Numbered from the stretch's first letter, positions 16,087 through 24,125 are shown. The stretch: 25,413 bases of DNA from Lutibacter sp. (GCA_021647265.1 JAKIVA010000041.1:1-25413); one strand, 5' to 3'. Made by a program: numbers and translations. Notes: generated from the sequence alone by a model not told the origin.

Positions 16087-18414
16087 ATGTCACAAAAAAA
16101 TATAGACCGTAGATCTTTTGTTAAAAAAATGGCTACAGCAGCAGCTATGACAGCGGCAGCTTCAATGTTTCCTGGAATTATTTTTGCTTCTGAACAAATT
16201 GAAAACTTACCAAATGGAGGTAATTTGGAATGGAAAAAAGGACCATGTCGTTTCTGTGGTGTTGGGTGTGGAATTTTGGTTGGTGTAGAAAACGGTAAAG
16301 CTGTTGCAGTAAAAGGAGATCCAAATAGTTTTGTTAATAAAGGATTACTTTGTGTAAAAGGATACCATCAAACAATGTGTATTCAAGCAAAAGATAGGCT
16401 AACATATGCTTTGGTTAAAAAGAATGGAAGTTATGTTAAAACACCAATTAGTGAAGCCTTGGATATTGTTGCAAACAAAATGAAGGAAACTATAGAGAAG
16501 CATGGAAAAGATGCTGTTGCAATGTATACATCAGGTCAATCAACAATACCTGAGGGGTATGTAGCTTCAAAACTTATGAAAGGTGCTATTGGTACCAATA
16601 ATTTAGATTGTAATGCGCGTTTATGTATGGCAAGTGCTGTAACAGGATTTTTAACAACTTTTGGAGCTGATGAGCCAATGGGTTGTTATGAAGATATCAA
16701 TCACGCAGATTATTTTATTACCTGGGGGAATAATATGGCAGAAATGCATCCCGTATTATTTTCAAGAATGTTGGAGCAAAAAAATAATAGAGGAGCTAAA
16801 ATTATAGATTTTGCAACCCGAACTACTCGTTCTAGTATGGCTGCTAATAAGTCCATTTTATTTGAACCACAAACAGATTTGGCTGTGGCCAATGCCATTT
16901 GTTATGAAATAATAAATAATGGTTGGGTAAATAAATTGTTTGTTGAAAAGCATTGTAATTTTAGTAAAGGTTCTACTAACATTGGATACGGAACTGAAGA
17001 TAAATTTAAATTTAAAGACAAACCAGTAGGAATTAATTTTGAAGAATTTAAAAAGTTTTTAGAAGATTATACTCCAGAAAAAGTGGCTAAATATTCAAAA
17101 GTATCTGTAAAAGATATCAAGTATTTGGCAAATATTTATGGAGACCCAAATAAAAAAGTGGTTTCGTATTGGTGTATGGGTATGAACCAACATACACGTG
17201 GTACGTGGATTAATAATTTAGTATACAATATTCATTTATTAACAGGGAAAATATCACAACCAGGTAACGGACCTTTCTCTTTAACTGGGCAACCATCAGC
17301 TTGTGGAACCGCTCGTGAAGTAGGTACATTTACACATAAATTACCAAAAGGTGTGGTAATGAATGAAAAGCACCGAAGATTGGCAGCTAAAATATGGAAA
17401 GTACCTTATGAGAATATTCCTTCAAAACCTACATATCATGCAACTGAAATGTTTAGAGCGGTTGACCGAGGAGACATCAAATTTATTTGGACTCAGGTTA
17501 CCAATCCGTTAGTGTCTTTACCTAAAACGAGTCGTTATCGCCCAGGAATGGAAAAAGATTCATGTTTTGTAGTGGTTTCAGATGTATTTCCTACACCAAC
17601 TTCTGATGTAGCAGATGTTATTTTACCAGCATCTTGGCATATTGAAAAAGGCGGATTGTATGGGAATTCAGAACGCAGAACTCAACATTGGGATAAAATG
17701 ATTGAAGGTCCGGGAGATACAACTCCCGATGCTTGGATGACTATTGAGGTTGCAAAAAGAATGGGTTATGGCGATTTATTTCCTTATTCAGAAGAAAATC
17801 ACGTAGAAGAAATATATAATGAGTACATACAATTTCACGAAGGGGCCAAACATGGAATGGCTCCATTAGAGGTTTTAAAGAAAGAGTCTGGCGCAATTTG
17901 GCCTTATGTAAATGGAAAATCTACACAGTGGAGGTTTAATGCTAAGTATGATCCTGCTTGTTCTAATGGAGAAGATTTCCATTTCTATGGAAAACCAGAT
18001 GGAAAAGCAGTTATTTGGCAACGACCTTATGAACCAGCAGCAGAATCTCCAGATCAGGAGTTCCCATTTTGGTTAAATACGGGGCGTGTAATAGAGCATT
18101 GGCATACAGGATCCATGACTAGAAGAATTCCTGTGTTACATAAAGCAATGCCACATGCCTATGTGGAATTTCATCCAGATGATGCAAAAACATTGGGAAT
18201 TAGAAATGGTGAAAAAGTAAAAGTTACCTCTAGAAGAGGTTCTTGTACATTACCAGCTTCTATAAATCAGCGAGGTTTACCAACAAAAGGTCAGGTTTTT
18301 GTACCATTTTTTGATGAAAGTATGTTAATTAATGATGTTACCTTAGATGCATTTTGTCCTATTTCAAAAGAACCCGATTATAAGAAATGTGCAGTAAAAA
18401 TTGAAAGAGTTTAA
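16087..18414 (+). CDS. napA: Periplasmic nitrate reductase catalytic subunit
   Basis: This molybdopterin enzyme reduces nitrate to nitrite in the periplasm. The 775-residue precursor has a Tat signal with DRRSFVKK at residues 7-14 and a hydrophobic run to about residue 34. The [4Fe-4S] ligands are C54, C57, C61 and C89, with the conserved Lys91 beside the cofactor. The Mo ligand is C180 in NARLCMASAV, followed by the NapA-specific FGADEPMGCYED block. The C-terminal MopB-binding domain includes NTGRVIEHWHTGSMTRR near 662-678. It is shorter than the approximately 828-residue E. coli form and nearer in size to monomeric types. The strong NapA-specific blocks argue against NasA or formate dehydrogenase. 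Confidence 0.95.
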   Translation: MSQKNIDRRSFVKKMATAAAMTAAASMFPGIIFASEQIENLPNGGNLEWKKGPCRFCGVGCGILVGVENGKAVAVKGDPNSFVNKGLLCVKGYHQTMCIQAKDRLTYALVKKNGSYVKTPISEALDIVANKMKETIEKHGKDAVAMYTSGQSTIPEGYVASKLMKGAIGTNNLDCNARLCMASAVTGFLTTFGADEPMGCYEDINHADYFITWGNNMAEMHPVLFSRMLEQKNNRGAKIIDFATRTTRSSMAANKSILFEPQTDLAVANAICYEIINNGWVNKLFVEKHCNFSKGSTNIGYGTEDKFKFKDKPVGINFEEFKKFLEDYTPEKVAKYSKVSVKDIKYLANIYGDPNKKVVSYWCMGMNQHTRGTWINNLVYNIHLLTGKISQPGNGPFSLTGQPSACGTAREVGTFTHKLPKGVVMNEKHRRLAAKIWKVPYENIPSKPTYHATEMFRAVDRGDIKFIWTQVTNPLVSLPKTSRYRPGMEKDSCFVVVSDVFPTPTSDVADVILPASWHIEKGGLYGNSERRTQHWDKMIEGPGDTTPDAWMTIEVAKRMGYGDLFPYSEENHVEEIYNEYIQFHEGAKHGMAPLEVLKKESGAIWPYVNGKSTQWRFNAKYDPACSNGEDFHFYGKPDGKAVIWQRPYEPAAESPDQEFPFWLNTGRVIEHWHTGSMTRRIPVLHKAMPHAYVEFHPDDAKTLGIRNGEKVKVTSRRGSCTLPASINQRGLPTKGQVFVPFFDESMLINDVTLDAFCPISKEPDYKKCAVKIERV

Positions 18415-18432
18415 CAAGGAAAAAATACACAA

Positions 18433-19104
18433 ATGAAACGATTATTTTTAATAGTACTATTTGCGTTGTTAATGTTTGCTGTAATTTATATTTGGTCTAA
18501 AAGCTATTATACATCACAAGAAGAAGCTTATATTGAGCTTTCAATAGATACAGAACAGGCATTTATTCCATCAGAAAAAGGAGTATTTGAGCGATCTGAG
18601 TATGCATTGGATTACGCAAAAATGCCTGAAGATAAAGATCACCAAAGAACGTTGAAAACATATTATAACAATAGAGCTTTTCACGGAGCTCCTCCAAGCA
18701 TTCCTCATCCAGTAATTGATGACTTGACAATAGGAGGGAAGAGCTGTTTAAAATGTCATCAAAATGGTGGTTTTGTATCCAAGTTTAAAGCCTACGCTCC
18801 TGTAGTACCTCATCCAGAAAAAGTAAATTGTCGTCAATGTCATGTTACTGAAAATACAAAAGGTGTATTTAAAAATTATACAAAGCAAGATTTTTATGTA
18901 CCTATAGAAGACAATGCAGCATTTGTTGGAGCGCCTCCGGTAATTCCACATCAAATTCAGATGCATGAGAACTGTTTAGCTTGTCATGCAGGGCCAGCAG
19001 CACCAAAAGAAATTAGAGTCATTCATCCAGAACGTTCAAATTGTAGACAATGTCATGTGGTAAACAATAAAGAATTGAAGGATATAGGGAATTTTATACG
19101 ATAA
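18433..19104 (+). CDS. napB: NapB-like tetraheme cytochrome c (duplicated NapB unit)
   Basis: This protein carries electrons to NapA in the periplasm. Ordinary NapB has two hemes; this 223-residue protein has four CxxCH motifs: C105-H109, C133-H137, C181-H185 and C204-H208. They fall into two similar units. Each starts with GAPPxIPH (residues 85-92 and 166-173), then CLxCH, then a HPE motif, then NCRQCHV or a very similar NCRQCHVV. The extra His residues 92, 127, 173 and 198 could give bis-His ligation of all four hemes. The N-terminus (about residues 3-21) is an uncleaved-looking hydrophobic anchor. It lies 18 bp after napA. The gene symbol reflects motif similarity and position; the duplication is unusual. 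Confidence 0.85.
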   Translation: MKRLFLIVLFALLMFAVIYIWSKSYYTSQEEAYIELSIDTEQAFIPSEKGVFERSEYALDYAKMPEDKDHQRTLKTYYNNRAFHGAPPSIPHPVIDDLTIGGKSCLKCHQNGGFVSKFKAYAPVVPHPEKVNCRQCHVTENTKGVFKNYTKQDFYVPIEDNAAFVGAPPVIPHQIQMHENCLACHAGPAAPKEIRVIHPERSNCRQCHVVNNKELKDIGNFIR

Positions 19105-19108
19105 CAAG

Positions 19109-19747
19109 ATGAAATATTTAAAGATAGCTATAATTAAAAAAGTGATGTTAGGTACACTTATTTGCTTGTTTGTAATTTCTTGTAAACACACTGAAGAAAA
19201 ATATCATAATGTGATGGAAAAAATAGAAGGTGAAAGTGTAAAATACAAAGCACCTTCTGTAAGTTCTCCTATGATAAATGCGGAAATTAAAACGGTACTA
19301 GTAGAGGAAGGTGAAACAGCGTTTTTAATTCCCGAACGTAAGAGCCAAATATCATCTTATAATTGTGTGGAGTGTCACACAGAACCATTGAGCGTTTTAA
19401 TGCAAAAACAAGTTGATAAAAAGGCAGCACATTGGGATATTAAATTGAATCATGCAAATTCTGAAATAATGAATTGTGCTACCTGTCATACTTCAAATGA
19501 TATGGGGAATTTACATAGCTTAACAAGTACTACCATTGATTTTAATTACAGTCATAAATTATGTAGCCAATGTCACCAAAAAGAATTTAAAGATTGGAAA
19601 GGCGGTGCCCATGGGAAACAGCTAGGAGGTTGGTCACCACCAAGATTATCTAATACTTGTGTGAATTGCCACAATCCACATGCACCACAATTTGAAAAAC
19701 GTTGGCCTGTGCGTTTCAATACTGAAAAAGTTAAAGAAAGACAATAA
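19109..19747 (+). CDS. Tetraheme cytochrome c lipoprotein of the nap cluster
   Basis: This 212-residue secreted protein has a signal peptide ending in the lipobox-like VISC, with the lipidated Cys at 25, so it is probably anchored to a membrane. Four CxxCH motifs bind heme c: C86-H90, C123-H127, C152-H156 and C184-H188. Further His residues (108, 115, 136, 149, 168, 191) can serve as distal ligands. The C-terminal stretch with AHGKQLGGW and TCVNCHNPHAPQFEKRWP is of a type seen in multiheme electron-transfer cytochromes associated with NrfD-like complexes. It begins four bases after the NapB-like gene. I do not recognise a named family; NapC is unlikely because there is no N-terminal NapC/NrfH helix pattern. 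It probably links the membrane module to NapB. Confidence 0.8.
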   Translation: MKYLKIAIIKKVMLGTLICLFVISCKHTEEKYHNVMEKIEGESVKYKAPSVSSPMINAEIKTVLVEEGETAFLIPERKSQISSYNCVECHTEPLSVLMQKQVDKKAAHWDIKLNHANSEIMNCATCHTSNDMGNLHSLTSTTIDFNYSHKLCSQCHQKEFKDWKGGAHGKQLGGWSPPRLSNTCVNCHNPHAPQFEKRWPVRFNTEKVKERQ

Positions 19748-19763
19748 CTAAAGAAATTAAACA

Positions 19764-20816
19764 ATGAGTAACAATACTAAAAAATGGTTTTCTTTAAACT
19801 TAAATCGAACTAAAAAATCAGAAGCCTGCGGTTGTGGAAACAATGCAAGTTCTTGCGAAGAGAAAACACCTAAAGACGGATACAATCAGGTAATGGATGT
19901 ATCAATGAGCAGAAGATCGGCATTTAAAAAACTAACTGCAGGACTTTTAATTGGAGCAGGAGCAGTGAGTACATCTTGTAGTGTTATTAGTGGAGACGAA
20001 AGTAAAGAAAAATCGGCTATTGAATGGGACGAATACTTTAAGGGGAATTATAAATTAATGACCGATAAAGAAAAGAATGAAACGGTAAATCGTTTGGTTC
20101 GTTCCTATGAATTAAGAACTGGAAAGAAAATAAACCTGTCTTCAAAAGATGCTGAAGAGGATGTGTTGTTTGGATATGCATTTAATATCTCTAAATGTCA
20201 GGGATATATGGATTGTGTGAATGCTTGTATTGAAGAAAACAATCAAGATAGAGCTTCACAAATGCAATATATACGCATCCATGAAATGGAAGATGGTAAA
20301 GGTTTTAATTTTGAAGAATCTGATGATAATTACTATCATGAAGTTCCAGCTGAAGGACATTTTTATATGGGTACACAATGTTTTCATTGTGATAACCCAC
20401 CTTGTGTTGAGGTTTGCCCAGTTCAAGCAACTTGGAAAGAAAAAGATGGTATTGTAGTGATAGATTATGATTGGTGTGTTGGATGTCGCTATTGCATGGC
20501 TGCGTGTCCTTATGATGGAAGACGATTTAATTGGAAAACACCAGAAGTACCAGAGGAAGAAGTAAATAAAAATCAACATTATTTAGGAAATAGATTACGA
20601 AAGAAGGGAGTGATGGAAAAATGTACATTCTGCATACAACGATCACGTAAGGGACAAAATCCGGCTTGTGTTGAAGCTTGTCCTACAGGTGCTAGAACTT
20701 TCGGTAATTTATTAGATCCAGATAGTACTATCCGTTGGGTTTTAGAAAATAAAAAAGTTTTTAGATTGAAAGAAGATTTAGGTACTGAGCCTAAGTTTTG
20801 GTATTATATGGACTAA
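19764..20816 (+). CDS. Tat-exported four-cluster ferredoxin (NrfC/PsrB/DmsB-like)
   Basis: This iron-sulfur subunit transfers electrons between an NrfD-type membrane protein and heme or molybdenum partners. The 350-residue protein has four Cys groups. Group II is C206, C209, C214, C218; group III is C238, C241, C244, C248; group IV is C287, C290, C302, C306. Group I is C145, C151, C155 with Tyr148 in the place of the second Cys. A Tat motif SRRSAFKK sits at residues 49-56, so about 48 residues precede it, including a Cys-rich stretch (C22, C24, C31). Starts at Met44 or Met48 are possible, but the chosen ATG fits the spacing of 16 bp from the previous gene. A lipobox-like Cys72 follows. Its neighbour NrfD-like protein is the expected partner. 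Confidence 0.87.
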   Translation: MSNNTKKWFSLNLNRTKKSEACGCGNNASSCEEKTPKDGYNQVMDVSMSRRSAFKKLTAGLLIGAGAVSTSCSVISGDESKEKSAIEWDEYFKGNYKLMTDKEKNETVNRLVRSYELRTGKKINLSSKDAEEDVLFGYAFNISKCQGYMDCVNACIEENNQDRASQMQYIRIHEMEDGKGFNFEESDDNYYHEVPAEGHFYMGTQCFHCDNPPCVEVCPVQATWKEKDGIVVIDYDWCVGCRYCMAACPYDGRRFNWKTPEVPEEEVNKNQHYLGNRLRKKGVMEKCTFCIQRSRKGQNPACVEACPTGARTFGNLLDPDSTIRWVLENKKVFRLKEDLGTEPKFWYYMD

Positions 20817-20834
20817 GTTAAATAAATTAAAACT

Positions 20835-20929
20835 GCGTGAGGGATAGAGCGGTATGTTTGAGCTCTTTTTATTGGAAATAAAAAAGCGAGTAGCGAAAGC
20901 CCGACCTTTTAGAAGTAAAAGGACACGCC
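20835..20929 (+). ncRNA. Flavobacterial structured intergenic element, copy 1
   Basis: This sequence of the form GCGTGAGGGATAG...GCGAGTAGCGAAAGCCCG...ACACGCC can fold into three parts. A closing stem pairs GCGTG (20835-20839) with CACGC (20924-20928). A middle stem joins the CTCTTTTT and AAAAAGCGAG regions. A terminal hairpin is CCTTTT-agaagt-AAAAGG. I recall similar elements as widespread between genes in Flavobacteriia, possibly the Rfam Flavo-1 motif, but that name is not verified. It occupies most of the 128-bp gap inside the nap operon and ends 15 nt before the NrfD-like ATG. Confidence 0.7.
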
Positions 20930-20944
20930 AAAAAAATAAATATA

Positions 20945-22165
20945 ATGAAATCATTAAAAGTAGTCGGCTCTTTAATTAAAGATTCATTGGCTGAAATTAC
21001 ACACGGAAGCCGAGCATATCATATATGGATGGCAATATTAACTTTTGTGATGCTATTTGGAATGTACAATTACGGAATTCAATTAGAGCAGGGTTTAAGT
21101 GCAACAGGAATGACTGACCGCGTAAGTTGGGGGTTGTATATTTCAAACTTTACTTTTTTAGTAGGCGTTGCAGCAGCAGCTGTAATGTTAGTGTTACCAG
21201 CGTATGTGTTGAAAAATATAGATTTTAAGCAAGCAGTTTTAATTGGTGAAGGTTTGGCTGTTGCAGCGTTGCTAATGTGCTTAGCATTTGTAGTTGCAGA
21301 TATGGGAGGACCGGCTCGTTTGTGGCATATGATACCTGTTATAGGTGTATTTAACTTTCCAAACTCAATGTTAACTTGGGATGTATTGGTCCTAAATGGA
21401 TACCTTTTTATAAACATAACAGTACCATTGTACATTTTAATAATGCGTTACCAAGGTAAAACACCCAATCCTAAAATTTATATCCCTGGAGTATTTATTT
21501 CGGTATTTTGGGCGGTGGCAATTCATATGATAACGGCATTTTTATATCAAGGATTGCAAGCACGTCCGTTTTGGAACAATGCCTTGTTAGGGCCACGATT
21601 TTTAGCATCTGCATTTGCTGCAGGACCAGCACTAATTATTTTAGTTTTGGCTGTAATTAGAAAATTTACGGAGTTTAAAGTACCCGATAATACCATAAAA
21701 AAAATTAGTTTAATTGTAACTGTTGCAGCACAAATTAATTTAATTATGTTAATTTCAGAATTGTTTAAAGAATTTTATGCACCAACACATCATAGCATAA
21801 GTGCAGTGTATTTATTTTTTGGAATTGAAGGGAAAGTAGCGTTATTACCTTGGATTTGGACTTCTATTACTATGAATGTTATAGCAACTACGGTGTTAAC
21901 ATTTCATAAACTGAGAAGTAATTTTAAGATTTTATATGTTGCTTGTGGAATGTTATTTGTTGCCATTTGGATTGAAAAAGGTTTTGGACTGATTGTTCCT
22001 GGTTTTATTCCAGGTCCTTGGGGTAAAATAGCAGAGTACACTCCAACATTTGTTGAGATTTCTGTTACTATTGGTATTTGGGCTATGGGAGCATTTATTT
22101 TTACAATTCTTGCAAAAACTGGAATAGCTATTGAATTAGGTAAAATAGTTTATAAAAAGAAATAG
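20945..22165 (+). CDS. NrfD-like membrane quinol-interacting subunit
   Basis: This 406-residue integral membrane protein of the NrfD/PsrC superfamily exchanges electrons or protons with the quinone pool. About ten hydrophobic helices can be drawn, beginning near residues 25-45 and 62-90, so it resembles ten-helix members (such as ActC/ActF) more than eight-helix PsrC. Recognisable landmarks are VSWGLYISNFTFLVGVAAAAV in the second helix and DMGGPARLWHMIP at the end of the third. It follows the FeS gene with the structured element between them. Together the two are likely to replace NapC as the quinol oxidase of the nap system. A role in another complex is possible but unsupported here. A terminator follows. 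Confidence 0.9.
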   Translation: MKSLKVVGSLIKDSLAEITHGSRAYHIWMAILTFVMLFGMYNYGIQLEQGLSATGMTDRVSWGLYISNFTFLVGVAAAAVMLVLPAYVLKNIDFKQAVLIGEGLAVAALLMCLAFVVADMGGPARLWHMIPVIGVFNFPNSMLTWDVLVLNGYLFINITVPLYILIMRYQGKTPNPKIYIPGVFISVFWAVAIHMITAFLYQGLQARPFWNNALLGPRFLASAFAAGPALIILVLAVIRKFTEFKVPDNTIKKISLIVTVAAQINLIMLISELFKEFYAPTHHSISAVYLFFGIEGKVALLPWIWTSITMNVIATTVLTFHKLRSNFKILYVACGMLFVAIWIEKGFGLIVPGFIPGPWGKIAEYTPTFVEISVTIGIWAMGAFIFTILAKTGIAIELGKIVYKKK

Positions 22166-22182
22166 CGAAAAAAGAATATTAT

Positions 22183-22250
22183 AAGAGGCTGATTGAAGAC
22201 GCTATTCTGAGCTTGTTTCAGAATCTTATCAAATTTTCAATCAGCCTCTT
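22183..22250. terminator. Branched bidirectional terminator between NrfD-like and plsC genes
   Basis: The outer 15-bp arms AAGAGGCTGATTGAA (22183-22197) and TTCAATCAGCCTCTT (22236-22250) are perfect complements. They enclose an inner hairpin with arms ATTCTGA (22204-22210) and TCAGAAT (22218-22224). A short T run follows on the plus strand. It ends nine bases before the stop of the converging acyltransferase gene, so it can serve both. Confidence 0.8.
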
Positions 22251-22258
22251 TTATAAAA

Positions 22259-23014
22259 CTATGCCGCTTCCCATTCTTTTCTAAAACGAAGTAATTCTTT
22301 GTCAATTTGTTTTTTTGAAGATGTGATTAATTCATCTGCGTTGTTAGAAAATACAGGTTCTAGAAAGCTCACTTTAATTTCAGTACGCCATTTCCCAAAA
22401 CAACGTAAAAAATGAGGAATAAAAGTATCATCACCAATCCAGGCGTCAGAGAGGTTTTTATAATCTATTGCAACAGGAATTACAGGCACACCTAATTGTG
22501 CTGCCATAACAAACGCTCCAGGTTTAAAGTCAATAGTTACAGGTTCAATATGTGTGGTTCCTTCAGGAGAATTTAAAATAGAAAAACCTTTTTCTAAAAC
22601 TATGTTAATCTTATCTAGGGTTTCTAATCTACTACTTTTGTTATCTCTACGAACAAAAATTACACCAGTGGTTTTACAAACACTTCCTATTAATGGCCAA
22701 AATTCAACTTCTTTTTTAGCTATTGGATATGCTAAAATATTTTTTAAAATAACCAAGGGGTCAAAATAACTTCGATGGTTTGAGACTATTAACCCTGAAA
22801 TCTTAGGTTCATTGCCATAAACAATAATTTTTGTGCCCAATATATAATGTAAAATTCGAATTATAAAGCGTCTGTAAATAATACCTCGTTGAATTTTTTT
22901 ATCTCTTTTTTTATAAAATAAGTTAGTAATTAATAATAGACCATATATAATAATTGTCACTAATGAAAATAATAACAGCCTAACAATTGCAAGTAATGTA
23001 TTGAATATTTTCAC
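22259..23014 (-). CDS. 1-acyl-glycerol-3-phosphate acyltransferase family (PlsC)
   Basis: This 251-residue enzyme of phospholipid synthesis transfers an acyl group to lysophosphatidate or a related acceptor at the inner membrane. Landmarks are one N-terminal hydrophobic segment (about residues 8-32), the catalytic H80-x4-D85 in NHRSYFDP, the GVIFVRRD block (117-124), the SPEGTT motif (149-154) that binds phosphate, and VPVIPVAID (176-184). The start codon is GTG at 23012-23014, directly abutting the TAG stop of the upstream M42 peptidase, which points to coupled translation. The exact substrate (phospholipid, ornithine lipid or other) is not clear. Confidence 0.9.
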   Translation of the reverse strand: MKIFNTLLAIVRLLLFSLVTIIIYGLLLITNLFYKKRDKKIQRGIIYRRFIIRILHYILGTKIIVYGNEPKISGLIVSNHRSYFDPLVILKNILAYPIAKKEVEFWPLIGSVCKTTGVIFVRRDNKSSRLETLDKINIVLEKGFSILNSPEGTTHIEPVTIDFKPGAFVMAAQLGVPVIPVAIDYKNLSDAWIGDDTFIPHFLRCFGKWRTEIKVSFLEPVFSNNADELITSSKKQIDKELLRFRKEWEAA

Positions 23015-24106
23015 CTATTTAAAATAACTAAATGTTTCACCTTCTTCAATTGAAAGTAAAGTTTCATAAATTAATTTAATCACATTTTCTACATCCTCTT
23101 TATGAACCATTTCTACCGTTGTATGCATATAGCGAAGCGCTAGTGAAATTAAAGCAGATGGAACACCACCATTACTATACGCAAAAGCATCAGTATCGGT
23201 TCCTGTAGCTCTGGAAGATGCTAAACGTTGAAACGGGATTTTTTTAGCTTCAGCAGTTTTTACAATTAGTTCTCTTAAATTATTTTGAACAGCAGGAGCA
23301 TAACTAATAACCGGTCCATCACCGCTTTTTGTTTCACCTTCTTTCTTTTTGTCAATCATTGGTGTTGTGGTATCATGACAAACATCTGTTACAATGGCAA
23401 TATTAGGTTTTATAGTTTGTGTAATCATTTCAGCACCTCGCAAACCAATTTCTTCTTGAACAGAATTTGTAATGTATAAGCCAAAAGGTAGTTTTTTATT
23501 ATTTTCTTTTAGTAAACGAGCCACTTCAGCAATCATAAAACCACCCATTCTATTGTCAAGAGCTCTACAAACAAAATTATGTTTGTTTAAAATAAAAAAT
23601 TCATCAGGATAGGTAATTACACAACCAACATGAACGCCTAATTTTTCAACTTCTTCTTTCTTTTTACAGCCAACATCAATAAAAATATTGTCTAATTTAG
23701 GTGTATCTTCTTTCCCCTTCATGCGTGTATGAATTGCAGGCCATCCAAAAACACCTTTCACAATTCCTTTTTTTGTATGAATATGAACTACTTTTGAAGG
23801 AGCTATTAAATGGTCACTTCCCCCATTTCTAATCACATATATTAACCCTTCAGGAGTAATATAATTTACATACCATGAAATTTCATCAGCATGACCTTCA
23901 ATAACAACCTTAAATTTCGCGTCAGGATTTATAATACCCACAGCTGTCCCATAACTATCAGTTATAAATGTATCAACATAAGGTTTTAGGTAATTCATCC
24001 ATATTTTTTGTCCTTCCTTTTCATAACCAGTTGGAGAGGCATTATTTAAGTATTTTTCTAAAAATGAAATTGATTTTTTATTGAGAATTGATGTTGTTTT
24101 GCTCAT
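23015..24106 (-). CDS. M42 family metallo-aminopeptidase
   Basis: This 363-residue cytosolic metallopeptidase of family M42 (glutamyl aminopeptidase / deblocking aminopeptidase type) assembles into large hollow complexes in known members. The metal site residues can be read in order: H72 and D74 in GHADEIS, D184 in ALDNRMGGF, the catalytic Glu218/219 in VQEEIGLRGA, D241 in VTDVCHD, and H328 in RYMHTTVEMVH. The length is normal. The gene is the first of a two-gene minus-strand unit with the PlsC-type gene, whose GTG follows its stop without a gap. A -7 box and the second structured element lie upstream. Confidence 0.94.
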   Translation of the reverse strand: MSKTTSILNKKSISFLEKYLNNASPTGYEKEGQKIWMNYLKPYVDTFITDSYGTAVGIINPDAKFKVVIEGHADEISWYVNYITPEGLIYVIRNGGSDHLIAPSKVVHIHTKKGIVKGVFGWPAIHTRMKGKEDTPKLDNIFIDVGCKKKEEVEKLGVHVGCVITYPDEFFILNKHNFVCRALDNRMGGFMIAEVARLLKENNKKLPFGLYITNSVQEEIGLRGAEMITQTIKPNIAIVTDVCHDTTTPMIDKKKEGETKSGDGPVISYAPAVQNNLRELIVKTAEAKKIPFQRLASSRATGTDTDAFAYSNGGVPSALISLALRYMHTTVEMVHKEDVENVIKLIYETLLSIEEGETFSYFK

Positions 24107-24125
24107 GTCTAATTTAAATTTTCAT

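Noticed and set aside
16087..18414. NapA as assimilatory nitrate reductase or formate dehydrogenase
   Set aside because: The Tat signal, the NARLCMASAV and FGADEPMGCYED blocks, and the adjacent napD and NapB-like genes fit NapA. The Mo ligand position is not a selenocysteine.
20256..20579. Antisense open frame inside the FeS subunit gene
   Set aside because: It is rich in Ile/Phe/Ser as expected for a reverse-strand shadow, shows no domain, and overlaps the Cys motifs that clearly code on the plus strand.
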